A stretch of 64,000 nt of DNA, from NCBI GenBank assembly GCA_944326235.1, contig CALVDH010000006.1, positions 1 to 64,000 on the forward strand, read 5' to 3'. The notes beneath the pieces were generated by a model, which saw only the letters and a program-made list of their open reading frames with translations, did no database searches and had not been told where the DNA came from. A program made the position numbers and the translations under genes. How positions within the stretch are numbered: position 1 is the first letter of the stretch; each line of letters opens with the position of its first letter. Shown one piece after another: positions 9,118-19,007 of the stretch. The stretch is from an uncultured Bacteroidales bacterium (GTDB taxonomy: Bacteria > Bacteroidota > Bacteroidia > Bacteroidales > UBA932).

Positions 9118-10149
9118 ATGGCAATTTTAGCATTTCAGAAACCGGACAAAGTAATAATGCTCGAATCTACCGAGACCTTCGGAAAGTTCGAGTTCCGCCC
9201 GCTGGAACCCGGATACGGGATCACAATAGGCAATGCCCTGCGCAGGGTCCTGTTGTCCTCGTTGGAGGGATTTGCCATCACATCCGTAAGGATTGAAGGG
9301 GTGAGTCATGAGTTTGACACTATCCCCGGAGTCATAGAGAGTGTAGTAGACATCATTCTGAATCTCAAGCAGGTACGTTTCAAGAGAGAGGTCAAGGAAG
9401 AGGAGGCTGAGACCGTAAGTTTCACCGTGACCGGCAAGCAGGAGTTCACCGCTGAGGATATCTCCAAGAACCTCTGCAACTTCTCGGTCCTCAATCCCCA
9501 GCTGCACATCTGCTCCATGGAGCCTACCGTGAAGCTCTCCGTAGAGCTCCACATCGGCAAGGGCCGCGGATATGTGCCTTCGGATGAGAACAAGGTGGAA
9601 TCAGCCCCTATAGGAACCATTCCCATCGACTCGATATTCACCCCCATCAAGAATGTCAACTATTCTGTGGAGGACTACCGCGTCGAGCAGAAGACCGACT
9701 ACGACAAGCTGAACCTCGAGATCACCACCGACGGATCCATCCATCCCAAGGATGCCCTGACCGAGGCCGCCAAGATCCTCATCTACCACTTCATGCTCTT
9801 CTCCGACGAGAAGATCTCCCTGGAGACACCTCCCGAAAAGAGCGCTCCCGAGGCTCTCGACGAGGAAGCTCTGCGCATGAGGCACCTGCTGCTTACCAAA
9901 CTTTCCGACATGGAGCTCTCCGTAAGGGCCCTCAACTGTCTGAAGGCAGCCAACATCGAGACATTCGCCGACCTGGTTTCGCACCAGAGGCCCGAGCTCA
10001 TCCGTTTCAGGAACTTCGGCAAGAAGTCCATGAACGAGATAGATGTCCTGATGGACAGGGTAAAGCTCAATTTCGGAATGGATGTAAGCAAATACAATAT
10101 TGAAGTAAAAAAGAAACCTGAAGTAGATAATAACAATGAGGCACAATAG
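9118..10149 (+). CDS. rpoA: RNA polymerase alpha subunit
   Basis: A 343-residue protein with both domains: the N-terminal dimerisation domain ([22 protein letters not shown] near residues 32-53) and the C-terminal DNA/activator-binding domain (residues about 255-330, ending [20 protein letters not shown]). Length is normal. The last 14 bases overlap the start of rplQ, so the two genes are translationally coupled. Confidence 0.98.
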   Translation: MAILAFQKPDKVIMLESTETFGKFEFRPLEPGYGITIGNALRRVLLSSLEGFAITSVRIEGVSHEFDTIPGVIESVVDIILNLKQVRFKREVKEEEAETVSFTVTGKQEFTAEDISKNLCNFSVLNPQLHICSMEPTVKLSVELHIGKGRGYVPSDENKVESAPIGTIPIDSIFTPIKNVNYSVEDYRVEQKTDYDKLNLEITTDGSIHPKDALTEAAKILIYHFMLFSDEKISLETPPEKSAPEALDEEALRMRHLLLTKLSDMELSVRALNCLKAANIETFADLVSHQRPELIRFRNFGKKSMNEIDVLMDRVKLNFGMDVSKYNIEVKKKPEVDNNNEAQ

Positions 10150-10648
10150 GACAATCAATCATTTAGGACGCAAGAGCGGTCACCGCAAGTCGATGCTCGC
10201 CAACATGGCCTGCTCGCTGATTCTCCACAAGAGGATTGAGACCACCGTCGCAAAGGCCAAGGCTCTCAGAGTGTATGTAGAGCCCCTGATCACCAAGTCG
10301 AAGGATGACTCCACCCACTCACGCCGTACTGTCTTCGCTTACCTGAAGCAGAAAGAGGCCGTGACAGAGCTCTTCCGCAACGTGGCTCCCAAGATCGCCG
10401 ACCGTCCCGGCGGATACACCCGCATCATCAAGACCGGCTTCCGTCAGGGCGATGCCGCTGACATGGCGTTCATCGAGCTGGTAGACTTCAACGAGGCAGC
10501 TCTCGGAACAACCAAGGCCGCTGAGAAGAAGACCTCTACCCGCCGCAGCCGCAAGAAAGCCGCTCCCAAGGCCGAGGCCGCTCCCGCAGCCGCCGAGGCA
10601 CCCAAGGCAGAGGCTCCCGCAGCAGAGGAGGCTCCCAAAGCCGAGTAA
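10136..10648 (+). CDS. rplQ: Large ribosomal subunit protein bL17 with Ala/Lys/Glu/Pro-rich tail
   Basis: Residues 1-120 are a standard L17 ([20 protein letters not shown] start, [20 protein letters not shown] near residues 98-117). Residues about 125-170 form a low-complexity tail of Ala, Lys, Glu and Pro repeats that adds some 45 residues to the usual length and is probably disordered and solvent exposed. The start overlaps rpoA by 14 bases, and a strong terminator follows, making this the last gene of the ribosomal block. Confidence 0.97.
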   Translation: MRHNRTINHLGRKSGHRKSMLANMACSLILHKRIETTVAKAKALRVYVEPLITKSKDDSTHSRRTVFAYLKQKEAVTELFRNVAPKIADRPGGYTRIIKTGFRQGDAADMAFIELVDFNEAALGTTKAAEKKTSTRRSRKKAAPKAEAAPAAAEAPKAEAPAAEEAPKAE

Positions 10649-10669
10649 TAACGGCTGTCCTGGCAGTAG

Positions 10670-10706
10670 AAAGCCGGTCCGCATTGCCGCGGGCCGGCTT
10701 TTTCCG
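10670..10706 (+). terminator. Rho-independent terminator after rplQ
   Basis: A 12-pair GC-rich stem (arms starting AAGCCGG and ending CCGGCTT, one G-U pair) with a six-base loop is followed by a run of T. It lies 22 bases after the rplQ stop and separates the ribosomal operon from the promoter of the next gene. Confidence 0.9.
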
Positions 10707-10712
10707 TATATG

Positions 10713-10743
10713 TTTGCTATCTCTGCATTTTTATGTAATTTTG
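10713..10743 (+). promoter_or_regulatory. Bacteroidota-type promoter for the FN3-like lipoprotein gene
   Basis: A -33 element TTTG at 10713-10716 and a -7 element TAATTTTG at 10736-10743 are separated by 19 bases, matching the TTTG/TAnnTTTG consensus of the primary sigma factor in this phylum. The gene starts 34 bases downstream. Confidence 0.75.
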
Positions 10744-10777
10744 CAGAATTGATCTTGAAAACTTCAAAGTACTGACA

Positions 10778-12226
10778 ATGAAAAATGTATTCCTGCATAC
10801 CCTGTATGCCGTGGCCATGGCCGCTATTGTTTCATCATGCGTCGAGGCAGTTCAGGAGGACGCTCCGGCGGAACTTCTGACTCCCAGCATATCCGTAGGA
10901 CAGAGCACGTCCGGCGATTCCTTCACCGTCGAGTGGACATCCGTCCCCAACGCCGTATCCTATGCCTATTCGCTGAACGGAGCCTCGGAAGTCTCCACCG
11001 CTGAGTTCTCCGTCACTTTCCAGGATATGGAGCCCGGCTCCTACAATGTGAGGGTGAAGGCTCTGGCCCCGGACGGAGGCGCGTATCTGGACTCCCAGTG
11101 GGGCAGCTGTGACTTCGAACTGGTGGCGGGTGCCGGGGCGGATTCAGACCAGGAGAGGCTGGGCAAACCGGAGCTCAAGGCAGGAAATGTCACATGGGAC
11201 TCGTTCTCGGTAAGCTGGAGCGCGGTCGAGGGTGCAGGTGAATATGTGTATTCCCTGAACGGAGGCGAGGAGATAACGACCTCCGCCACCGAGGTGGAGT
11301 TCACCGGTCTGGAGGCAGGTGACTACAGGGTGCGTGTCAAGGCTACGGAGGGCGGCGCCCTGGCTGATTCCTACTGGGCCGCCATAACCGTGACAGTGTA
11401 TTCCCAGGATGAGGATTTCTCCCTGGACAAGCCGGTGCTCCGGGTGGAGAACCAGACGGAGACCTCCTTCACTGTCGCCTGGAATGTGGTGGAAAACGCC
11501 TCATACTATATGTACAGACTGAATGGTGCTGAGCCGATCCAGACTTACAGTACATCGGTGGACTTTACGGACTGCGGGCCCGGCGACTACATCGTGGAGG
11601 TCAAGGCCGTACCTGCCGAGGGTACCGTCTACAAGGATTCAGAGTGGGCCTCCATAACGGTGATACTTGAGGACCCGGCCGACCCTGAAGACCCTGAGAA
11701 TCCGGAGGATCCTGAGAACCCGGAGAATCCGGATGAACTGGATATCACCGGTTGTTATCTTTTAAGCGACGGGGAGTATGAGTATGAATATTATATCGAG
11801 CAGGCCGGAAGTACTGTGTATTATATCTACGTTCCGTACACTTCCGATCCTTTCGAAGCAGTACGCAGCGGCAATACCCTGCAGGTAGTATATGAACCGG
11901 TTCCTACTGATTTAAGTGCCGACGGCTATGGTGTCGTGGATGTCTATATGTGTGCGTATCATCCGGATGATTCGGATCCGGAAACGTATTATCTGTGGCC
12001 CGGAGAGGAACCTGTGTGGGAGTTTGACACGAACGGGGTGACACTTGTAAACGGTACGTTCATAGGTTTTATTGATCCAAACGGTGATGGCTGGTTGAAC
12101 TGGACCGGCTCTGCTCTAAAAGCCGGAACGTATGGTGAAAAACTCGATTCCAGTTCCGCCCCGGCAGCAGTCCTTTCCGCACCCGGGGCGGTGAAGCCAT
12201 CTGTTTTACATAATGTGGCGAGATAG
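10778..12226 (+). CDS. Surface lipoprotein with three fibronectin III-like repeats
   Basis: A 482-residue protein with a lipoprotein signal peptide (hydrophobic residues 5-19, lipobox ending at Cys21 in VSSC). Three similar units of about 85-95 residues follow (about 33-115, 128-208, 217-293), each with a conserved W-x-x-V, a Y-x-YSLNG or YRLNG block and a G-x-Y-x-V-x-VKA strand, as in fibronectin III domains. An Asp/Pro/Glu-rich linker (about 296-320) leads to a C-terminal domain of unknown family rich in Tyr, Asp and Gly. Function is not recognisable; export to the cell surface is inferred. The last 14 codons or so overlap the next gene in another frame, and the end of this protein may be affected by the same anomaly noted for its neighbour. 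Confidence 0.75.
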   Translation: MKNVFLHTLYAVAMAAIVSSCVEAVQEDAPAELLTPSISVGQSTSGDSFTVEWTSVPNAVSYAYSLNGASEVSTAEFSVTFQDMEPGSYNVRVKALAPDGGAYLDSQWGSCDFELVAGAGADSDQERLGKPELKAGNVTWDSFSVSWSAVEGAGEYVYSLNGGEEITTSATEVEFTGLEAGDYRVRVKATEGGALADSYWAAITVTVYSQDEDFSLDKPVLRVENQTETSFTVAWNVVENASYYMYRLNGAEPIQTYSTSVDFTDCGPGDYIVEVKAVPAEGTVYKDSEWASITVILEDPADPEDPENPEDPENPENPDELDITGCYLLSDGEYEYEYYIEQAGSTVYYIYVPYTSDPFEAVRSGNTLQVVYEPVPTDLSADGYGVVDVYMCAYHPDDSDPETYYLWPGEEPVWEFDTNGVTLVNGTFIGFIDPNGDGWLNWTGSALKAGTYGEKLDSSSAPAAVLSAPGAVKPSVLHNVAR

Positions 12227-13025
12227 CAGTATGACTCTCTCCCTCGGCTCGTGCTTCTCCGCGGAGATGGGCAGGAGGATGGCGGAAGCGGGGATGGAGG
12301 TGTGCGTCAATCCATTCGGGGTGCTGTACAATCCGGCTTCGGTCGCCTTGTCGCTGCTGCGGCTGGCGGACGGACGGCCCTTCGGACCGGAGGACGTCAT
12401 CCCGCGGGACACCAATCCGGTGCGGGAGGGACGGCCGCGGAAAGCCGTGTCGCCGGAGCACCGTCCCATTGCCCCTGAGGGCGGGGGGTACGTCTCATTC
12501 CACCATCACGGCTCCTTCGCACGGAAGACTCCCGAAGAGTTCCTGGAGCATGCCAATGCCGCCCTTGCCCAGGCCTCCGAGGCCTTCCGCCGGGCCCGGA
12601 CCGTCATCATCACCTTCGGCACGGCATGGGTGTTCCGCCATCTGGAGCGGGACATCATCGTCTCGAACTGCCACAAGCATCCGGCGTGGGAGTTCCGCCG
12701 CGAGCGCCTCTCCGTCGAGGATATCGTCTCCCTCTGGGCGCCAGTCCTCGAGCGGTTCGGCGACAGGCATTTTATCCTCACCGTCTCGCCCATCCGCCAC
12801 CTCAAGGACGGCCTGCACGGCAACCAGCTGTCCAAGGCCACCCTCCTCCTGGCCGAGGACATCCTCGTCCGGACTTGTCCCAACGCTGAGTATTTTCCCT
12901 CCTACGAAATCATCATCGACGAGCTCCGCGACCGCGCCTGGTTCGAGGCAGACGGAGCCCACCCCACGCAGGCCGCCGTAGATATCGTCTGGGACCGCTT
13001 TAAGAATGCCGCACAGATTTTGTAG
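12213..13025 (+). CDS. GSCFA-family SGNH-like hydrolase, N-terminus uncertain
   Basis: The protein carries the family-defining motif LGSCFS at about residues 10-16, then NPFGVLYNP, FGTAWVF, a TVSPIRHLKDG block near residue 195 and the C-terminal DGAHPTQAAVDIVWDRF, which resemble block features of SGNH/PC-esterase folds. Substrates are unknown. At 270 residues it lacks the 30-50 residues that usually precede GSCF. In the same frame, a start at 12132 would give a plausible family N-terminus (MVKNSIPVPP), but a TGA at 12192-12194 interrupts it. The gene overlaps the upstream lipoprotein by 14 bases from its nominal ATG (12213); a second ATG is at 12231. Confidence 0.75.
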   Translation: MWRDSSMTLSLGSCFSAEMGRRMAEAGMEVCVNPFGVLYNPASVALSLLRLADGRPFGPEDVIPRDTNPVREGRPRKAVSPEHRPIAPEGGGYVSFHHHGSFARKTPEEFLEHANAALAQASEAFRRARTVIITFGTAWVFRHLERDIIVSNCHKHPAWEFRRERLSVEDIVSLWAPVLERFGDRHFILTVSPIRHLKDGLHGNQLSKATLLLAEDILVRTCPNAEYFPSYEIIIDELRDRAWFEADGAHPTQAAVDIVWDRFKNAAQIL

Positions 13026-13052
13026 AAGATTCGTAGAAAAATACTATTTTTG
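13018..13052 (+). promoter_or_regulatory. Candidate promoter for the threonine dehydrogenase gene
   Basis: TTTTG at 13018-13022 and TATTTTTG at 13045-13052 fit the Bacteroidota promoter pattern with a slightly long 22-base spacer. The -33 element overlaps the end of the GSCFA gene. The start codon lies 33 bases downstream of the -7 box. Confidence 0.55.
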
Positions 13053-13084
13053 CCGTTTGGAAAACACTCTAAAATACTAAAGAT

Positions 13085-14038
13085 ATGAAACGCATATTAG
13101 TCATCGGCGCCGGCGGACAGATCGGCACCGAACTGGTTCCCCACCTCCAGAAAGTATATGGGCATGATAATGTTATCGGTGCTGACCTCAAGGACGAGGC
13201 TGTCGCCAAGATCGGCTCATACGCCAGGGCCATCAAACTCGATGCCCTCGACTTCAATGCTTTCGGACAGGCTGTGAAGGACAATAACATAGATGCCATC
13301 TTCAACCTCGTAGCCCTTCTCTCCGCTACCGGTGAGAAGAACCCTGAGCTTGCATGGAAGATCAACATGGGTGCTCTGGTCAATTCCCTGACCCTCGCCA
13401 AGGAGTTCAAGGCAGCAGTCTTTACCCCCAGCTCCATCGGAGCCTTCGGTGTCAGCACTCCCCACGACAAGACTCCTCAGGATACAGTCATGAGACCTGA
13501 CACCATCTATGGTGTGTGCAAGGTGACGGGTGAGCTCCTCTCCGATTATTACTACCACCGTTTCGGCGTGGATGCCAGAAGCGTGCGCTTCCCCGGCATC
13601 ATCTCCAACGGCTGCCTGCCCGGCGGCGGCACCACCGACTATGCCGTAGAGGTATTCTACGAGATCCTCAAGACCGGACACTACACCTGCCCCATCCCCG
13701 AGGATTCCTACATGGACATGCTCTACATGCCTGACGCACTGAACGCAGTGGTGCAGCTCATGGAAGCCGACCCTTCCAAGCTGAAACACCGCAACAGCTT
13801 CAACATCACCTGCATGAGTTTCTGCCCCCGCGAGCTTTTCGCCAAGATCAAGGAGCGCATACCTTCGGCGACATTCGACTACAACGTAGATCCTGTCAAG
13901 GCCGCTATCGCCGACTCATGGCCCAACATGATGGATGACAGCTGCGCCCGCGAGGAGTGGGGCTGGAATCCTCAGTGGCATATCGACGCCATGGTGGACG
14001 ACATGCTTAAGGCCATCGGAGCAAAGCTCGGCAAATAA
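13085..14038 (+). CDS. NAD-dependent epimerase/dehydratase family protein, probable L-threonine 3-dehydrogenase
   Basis: A 317-residue extended short-chain dehydrogenase. The Rossmann glycine motif GAGGQIG is at residues 8-14, an acidic NAD-selecting residue follows in GADLKDE, and the catalytic YxxxK is YGVCK near residue 143. The sequences LLSATGEKNP, FTPSSIGAFG and VRFPGIIS, with the C-terminal WPNMMDDSCAREEWGW, match the SDR-type L-threonine dehydrogenases that oxidise threonine to 2-amino-3-oxobutyrate. A different sugar-nucleotide epimerase activity is less likely because the NPxLAWKINMGA block fits threonine dehydrogenase. It has its own promoter and abuts tgt with no gap. Confidence 0.85.
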   Translation: MKRILVIGAGGQIGTELVPHLQKVYGHDNVIGADLKDEAVAKIGSYARAIKLDALDFNAFGQAVKDNNIDAIFNLVALLSATGEKNPELAWKINMGALVNSLTLAKEFKAAVFTPSSIGAFGVSTPHDKTPQDTVMRPDTIYGVCKVTGELLSDYYYHRFGVDARSVRFPGIISNGCLPGGGTTDYAVEVFYEILKTGHYTCPIPEDSYMDMLYMPDALNAVVQLMEADPSKLKHRNSFNITCMSFCPRELFAKIKERIPSATFDYNVDPVKAAIADSWPNMMDDSCAREEWGWNPQWHIDAMVDDMLKAIGAKLGK

Positions 14039-15169
14039 ATGAAGTTCGAGCTGCTTAAGACAGACCCTGCGTCCAACGCACGCAGAGGACGGATCCGGAC
14101 GGACCACGGGACCATAGAGACACCGATCTTTATGCCCGTGGGTACCGTCGGTTCTGTTAAAGGAGTGTACCACAGGGACCTGAAAGCCGATATCGGAGCT
14201 CAGATCATCCTGGGCAATACCTATCATCTCTATCTGCGGCCCGGGCTGGAGACCCTGCGGATGGCCGGAGGCCTGCACAGGTTTGCCGGATGGGACCGCC
14301 CGATACTGACAGACAGCGGCGGTTTCCAGGTATTCTCCCTGGCCGACAGCCGGAAACTGACTCCGGAGGGCTGTACCTTCCGCTCCCACATCGACGGCTC
14401 GGCCCACAGTTTCACTCCAGAGAACAATGTGGATACCCAGCGCATCATCGGAGCCGACATCATCATGGCCCTCGACGAGTGTACTCCGGGTGATGCAGAT
14501 AGGAATTATGCCCGCAAGTCCCTGGACCTGACTGAGCAGTGGCTGAAGAGGGGCATCGCCCGTTTCCGGGAGACAGAGCCGCTTTACGGTTATTCCCAGG
14601 CATTTTTCCCCATAGTCCAGGGATGCGTCTATCCGGACCTGAGGGTCGAGGCTGCAGAGAACGTGGCCTCGTATGACTGCGAGGGCTATGCTATCGGAGG
14701 GCTTTCCGTGGGAGAGCCTACCGACGTGATGTATGAGATGATAGAAGTGGTCCATCCCGTCCTTCCGCAGGACCGGCCGCGCTATCTGATGGGAGTGGGG
14801 ACTCCCGAGAACCTGCTGGAGGGCATAGCCCGCGGCATCGACATGTTCGACTGCGTGATGCCCACCCGCAACGGCCGCAACGGCATGCTGTTCACCTGGG
14901 AAGGGAGGATGAACATGCGCAACAAGAAGTGGGAGAGGGATTTCTCCCCGATTGACCCTCATGGCACGTCCTTTGTGGACACCGCCTATACGAAGGCCTA
15001 CCTGAGGCATCTCTTCGTGGCCGGGGAGATGCTGGCCGCCCAGATAGCCAGTGAGCACAACCTGGCTTTCTATCTGGACGTGGTGGCCCAGGCAAGGAAG
15101 CATATCGAGGCAGGCGATTTCCTGTCGTGGAAGGAGGCCGCGGTGAGGCGGCTGCAGAACAGATTGTAG
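14039..15169 (+). CDS. tgt: tRNA-guanine (queuine) transglycosylase
   Basis: A 376-residue TIM-barrel enzyme that exchanges guanine-34 for the queuosine precursor in GUN-anticodon tRNAs. Substrate-binding Asp lies in LTDSGGFQVFSL (near residue 90) and the nucleophilic Asp in IDMFDCVMPTRNGRNG (near residue 270). The usual zinc site (CxCxxC plus His) near the C-terminus is missing: the region reads FSPIDPHGTSFVDTAYTKAY, then LRHLF and an intact SEHN block. It begins directly after the previous stop. Confidence 0.96.
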   Translation: MKFELLKTDPASNARRGRIRTDHGTIETPIFMPVGTVGSVKGVYHRDLKADIGAQIILGNTYHLYLRPGLETLRMAGGLHRFAGWDRPILTDSGGFQVFSLADSRKLTPEGCTFRSHIDGSAHSFTPENNVDTQRIIGADIIMALDECTPGDADRNYARKSLDLTEQWLKRGIARFRETEPLYGYSQAFFPIVQGCVYPDLRVEAAENVASYDCEGYAIGGLSVGEPTDVMYEMIEVVHPVLPQDRPRYLMGVGTPENLLEGIARGIDMFDCVMPTRNGRNGMLFTWEGRMNMRNKKWERDFSPIDPHGTSFVDTAYTKAYLRHLFVAGEMLAAQIASEHNLAFYLDVVAQARKHIEAGDFLSWKEAAVRRLQNRL

Positions 15170-15199
15170 AACACACGAAGAAGAACAGGCAGACTGACG

Positions 15200-16303
15200 A
15201 TGAATCTCAACACCTTCAGAATACGCTTACTGGACCGCTACATCATCAGGAAGTTCATAGGAACTTTCTTCGTGGCCCTGCTGCTCATCATCGTCATAGT
15301 GATTATCTTCGACATCAGTGAGAAGATAGATGACTTCGTGGACAAGGAGGCGACCCTCCATGCGATAATCTTCGACTACTATCTCAATTTCATCCCGTAC
15401 TTCATCAATATGTTCAGCCCGCTGTTCGTCTTCATCACCGTGATATTCTTCACGTCCAAGCTGGCGGGCAACAGCGAGATCATAGCGATGCTCTCGGGCG
15501 GGGTGAGCTTCGGCAGGCTGATGTACCCGTACTTCCTGTCGGCTCTGTTCATAGCCCTGATGAGCCTGTCACTCAATCTGTTCGTCATACCCAGCGCCAA
15601 TGAGCGGCGCCTGGCTTTCGAGGAACAGTACATCAAGGGGCAGAAGTTCTACAATACCAACCGTAACATCCATTACCAGATAGCTCCCGGGGAGTTTGTC
15701 TACGTCGAGTCCTTCAGCACGTGGAACAACACGGCCTATAAGTTCACCCTGGAGAGCATAGAGGACAGTCACCTGGTCTCCAAGCTCTCGGCCGAGAGCG
15801 CGGCATGGGACAGTGTCTCCGGCGGCTGGCGGCTGAAGAACTATGTGATCCGTGACTACTCCACTTCCAGACAGAGGATTGTCGCCCAGGGGAAGGAGAT
15901 GGACACGGTGATACGGCTCAACCTGGCGGATTTCTACCGCAGGGAGAATACCGTGGAGACCCTTACCTACAATGAGCTGAACGACCTGATAGACATGCAG
16001 CGCATGAGGGGGGACAGCATGGTGAAATACTCCCTTATCGAGAAGCATACCCGCTTCGCAGTGCCCTTCTCCGCCTTTATTCTTACCCTGATAGGAGTCT
16101 CCCTCTCCTCCAAGAAGCGCCGCGGGGGCATAGGCCTGAACCTGGGAGTGGGCATTGCCCTGAGTTTCTCCTACATTCTCTTCCTGCGCTTCAGCCAGAT
16201 GTTCGTCATCACAGATACCCTGCCGCCGTGGCTGGCCATGTGGCTGCCGAACATCCTCTACGCTGTGATAGCGGCCGTCCTTTACCGCATCGCGCCGAAG
16301 TAG
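15200..16303 (+). CDS. LptF/LptG-family permease (LptG-like)
   Basis: A 367-residue inner-membrane protein with three N-terminal hydrophobic helices (about 18-40, 60-85, 108-130), a large periplasmic middle domain and three C-terminal helices (from about 285). This is the YjgP/YjgQ architecture of the permease pair that, with LptB, lifts lipopolysaccharide from the inner membrane. Diagnostic segments include TSKLAGNSEIIAMLSGGVSF and FVIPSANERR. Its partner of the same family lies beyond alaS at 19008. Which is LptF and which LptG cannot be settled by eye. Confidence 0.9.
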   Translation: MNLNTFRIRLLDRYIIRKFIGTFFVALLLIIVIVIIFDISEKIDDFVDKEATLHAIIFDYYLNFIPYFINMFSPLFVFITVIFFTSKLAGNSEIIAMLSGGVSFGRLMYPYFLSALFIALMSLSLNLFVIPSANERRLAFEEQYIKGQKFYNTNRNIHYQIAPGEFVYVESFSTWNNTAYKFTLESIEDSHLVSKLSAESAAWDSVSGGWRLKNYVIRDYSTSRQRIVAQGKEMDTVIRLNLADFYRRENTVETLTYNELNDLIDMQRMRGDSMVKYSLIEKHTRFAVPFSAFILTLIGVSLSSKKRRGGIGLNLGVGIALSFSYILFLRFSQMFVITDTLPPWLAMWLPNILYAVIAAVLYRIAPK

Positions 16304-16319
16304 TGTGTATTATTTATTG

Positions 16320-16327
16320 TATATTTG
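16320..16327 (+). promoter_or_regulatory. Candidate -7 box upstream of alaS
   Basis: TATATTTG fits TAnnTTTG and lies 27 bases before the preferred alaS ATG at 16355. No clear TTTG element is found at the right distance upstream, so the assignment is tentative. Confidence 0.4.
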
Positions 16328-16354
16328 CGACTTTGTACTGATCAGTTACGCTAT

Positions 16355-18982
16355 ATGACATCGAAAGAGATTAGAAAACAGTTCCTGGACTTCTTCGCCT
16401 CGAAGGGCCACAGGATCGTTCCCTCTGCCCCGATGGTGGTCAAGGGGGACCCCACGCTCATGTTCACCAACGCCGGTATGAACCAGTTCAAGGACTGGTT
16501 CCTCGGCAACACACCCATACTCTACCCGAGGGTGGCGGACAGCCAGAAGTGCCTCAGGGTAAGCGGCAAGCACAATGACCTGGAGGAGGTCGGCCACGAT
16601 TCCTACCATCACACCATGTTCGAGATGCTGGGCAACTGGAGCTTCGGCGACTACTTCAAGAAAGAGGCCATAGCCTGGGCCTGGGAGCTGCTGACGCAGG
16701 TCTACAGGCTCGACCCGGAGCGGCTCTACGCCACGGTCTGCGAGGGCAGTCCCGAGGACGGACTGGGTCCGGACCAGGAGGCCCTGGACATCTGGAAGCA
16801 GTATCTGCCTGAGGACAGAATCCTCTACGGCAGCAAGAAGGACAATTTCTGGGAGATGGGCGACACCGGCCCCTGCGGCCCCTGCAGCGAGATACACATC
16901 GACCTGCGCGACGAGGCCGACCGCAAGGCGGTTCCCGGCCGGGACCTGGTCAACCAGAGCGACCCCCTGGTAATCGAGATATGGAACCTCGTCTTCATCC
17001 AGTACAACCGCAAGGCTGACGGCACCCTTGAGCAGCTGCCCCTGCATCACGTGGACACCGGCATGGGCTTCGAGCGTCTGGTGATGGCCGTCAACGGCAA
17101 CAAGAGCAACTACGACGGGGATATGTTCCAGGACATAATCGCCAGGATAGGCGAGCTCTCGGGGCATAAGTACGGAGCTGAGTCGGAGGACGTGGATGTC
17201 GCCATGAGAGTAGTCGCCGACCACATCAGGGCCATCTCCTTCTCCATAGCCGACGGTCAGCTGCCCTCCAACGTCAAGGCCGGCTATGTCATCCGCCGCA
17301 TCCTGCGCCGTGCAGTGCGCTACGGCTACACCTTCCTGGGCTTCAACGAGCCTTTCCTATGCCGTCTCGTACCGGTGCTGGTCGATGTCATGGGCGAGGC
17401 CTATCCCGAACTGGCCAGGCAGCAGACTCTTATCGAGAATGTTATCCGGGAGGAGGAGGAAGCCTTCCTGCGTACTCTCGCCAAGGGTATCGGCCTGATC
17501 AACACTATCATGGAGCGCAATGCTGATACGAAGCGCATCTCAGGCAAGGATGCCTTCACCCTCTACGACACCTACGGTTTCCCGATCGACCTGAGCGAGC
17601 TGATAGCCCGCGAGCACGGATACAGTATCGACCTGGAGGAGTTCGAGGTCGAGCTGGGCAAGCAGAAAGCCAGGGCCCGCAACGCCGCAGCCGTGGAGGC
17701 CGGGGACTGGGTGGTGCTCACCGACACCGACGAGCATTCCTTCGTGGGCTACGACCTGCTGGAGACCGACGTGCAGATAGTCAAATACCGCACTGTCAAG
17801 ACCAAGGGCAAGGAGGTCTATCAGCTCGTCTTCGACCGCACTCCCTTCTATGCCGAGAGCGGCGGACAGGTCGGGGACTGCGGATACATCGTATCTCCTT
17901 CCGGCGAGAAGATCAGCATCGTCAATACTATAAAGGAAAATAACCTCAGCATCCATATCGCCGACCGCATCCCCTCGGAACCCGAGGCCGGCTTCCACGC
18001 TGTGGTGGACGGGCAGAAGCGTCAGGAGACGGCCAACAACCACTCGGCCACCCACCTCCTGCACCAGGCCCTGCGCTCCGTACTCGGAACCCACATCGAG
18101 CAGAAGGGCTCGTATGTCTGCCCCGCCTATTTCAGGTTCGACTTCTCCCACTATGAGAAGGTCTCCCCGGAGAAGCTGCGCGAGGTGGAGAGGATGGTCA
18201 ACCGTCTGATCCGTTCAGATTTCCAGCGCGAGGAGTTCCGCGACATCCCCATCGCCGAGGCCAAGGCCATGGGGGCAATGGCCCTCTTCGGAGAGAAATA
18301 CGGGGACAAGGTCCGCGCTATCCGTTTCGGAGACTCGATAGAGCTCTGCGGAGGTACGCACACCGCCTCGACGGGCCGTATCGGCATGCTCAAGATAGTC
18401 TCCGAGTCGGCGGTCGCCGCCGGAGTGCGCCGCATCCAGGCCGTCACCGGCAGCTACGTAGAGGACATGTTTGACGGAGTGGAGGACCAGATAGCGGCCG
18501 TGCGCTCCTTCTTCGAGAATACACCGGACGTGATTACGGCCATCAAGAAACTCGTGGCTGAAAACGATTCGTTCCGTCATTCCCTCGAGGAGGTGGCCCG
18601 CGAGAGAGCCGCCGCCCTCAAGAAGACTCTGGTCGAGAAGAGCGAGGAGACACCTGCGGGAGTCCGTCTGTTCACCCTGACAGGAGTGTATTCGCCCGAT
18701 ATTATAAAGGATGTGGCCTTCGAGCTGCGCAAGGAGAATACCCGTGCCGCTATGGTGGCCGCCATCATGACTCCGGACCGCAAGCCCTCGCTGCTGCTGA
18801 TGTACACCGACGACCTGGTGGCCGCCGGTGCTCATGCCGGCAAGGATGTCAAGGCCGCTGCGGCCCATATCAAGGGCGGCGGAGGCGGACAGCCCTTCCT
18901 GGCCACGGCCGGAGGCAAGGATCCGGACGGTCTGATGGCTGCGCTGACCGCCATGATCGAATCCGTCAACAAGATAGGTTAA
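16355..18982 (+). CDS. alaS: Alanyl-tRNA synthetase
   Basis: An 875-residue enzyme that charges tRNA-Ala. Class II motifs and the KVLRV-like segment ([18 protein letters not shown]) fill the N-terminal 450 residues; the editing domain has the HxxxH zinc motif (NHSATHLLH near residue 563) and ELCGGTHT (near residue 664); the C-terminal DHHA1-like domain ends with KGGGGGQP. An in-frame ATG ten codons upstream (16325) is less likely because it overlaps the candidate promoter and adds non-conserved residues. The gene separates two LptF/LptG-family permeases. Confidence 0.97.
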   Translation: MTSKEIRKQFLDFFASKGHRIVPSAPMVVKGDPTLMFTNAGMNQFKDWFLGNTPILYPRVADSQKCLRVSGKHNDLEEVGHDSYHHTMFEMLGNWSFGDYFKKEAIAWAWELLTQVYRLDPERLYATVCEGSPEDGLGPDQEALDIWKQYLPEDRILYGSKKDNFWEMGDTGPCGPCSEIHIDLRDEADRKAVPGRDLVNQSDPLVIEIWNLVFIQYNRKADGTLEQLPLHHVDTGMGFERLVMAVNGNKSNYDGDMFQDIIARIGELSGHKYGAESEDVDVAMRVVADHIRAISFSIADGQLPSNVKAGYVIRRILRRAVRYGYTFLGFNEPFLCRLVPVLVDVMGEAYPELARQQTLIENVIREEEEAFLRTLAKGIGLINTIMERNADTKRISGKDAFTLYDTYGFPIDLSELIAREHGYSIDLEEFEVELGKQKARARNAAAVEAGDWVVLTDTDEHSFVGYDLLETDVQIVKYRTVKTKGKEVYQLVFDRTPFYAESGGQVGDCGYIVSPSGEKISIVNTIKENNLSIHIADRIPSEPEAGFHAVVDGQKRQETANNHSATHLLHQALRSVLGTHIEQKGSYVCPAYFRFDFSHYEKVSPEKLREVERMVNRLIRSDFQREEFRDIPIAEAKAMGAMALFGEKYGDKVRAIRFGDSIELCGGTHTASTGRIGMLKIVSESAVAAGVRRIQAVTGSYVEDMFDGVEDQIAAVRSFFENTPDVITAIKKLVAENDSFRHSLEEVARERAAALKKTLVEKSEETPAGVRLFTLTGVYSPDIIKDVAFELRKENTRAAMVAAIMTPDRKPSLLLMYTDDLVAAGAHAGKDVKAAAAHIKGGGGGQPFLATAGGKDPDGLMAALTAMIESVNKIG

Positions 18983-19007
18983 ACGCCTCATACACAGATT
19001 CTGCTGA

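Noticed and set aside
12195..12251. Real pseudogene call for the GSCFA gene.
   Set aside because: The domain core is intact from MTLSLGSCFS on and could be translated from 12213 or 12231; only the N-terminus is doubtful.
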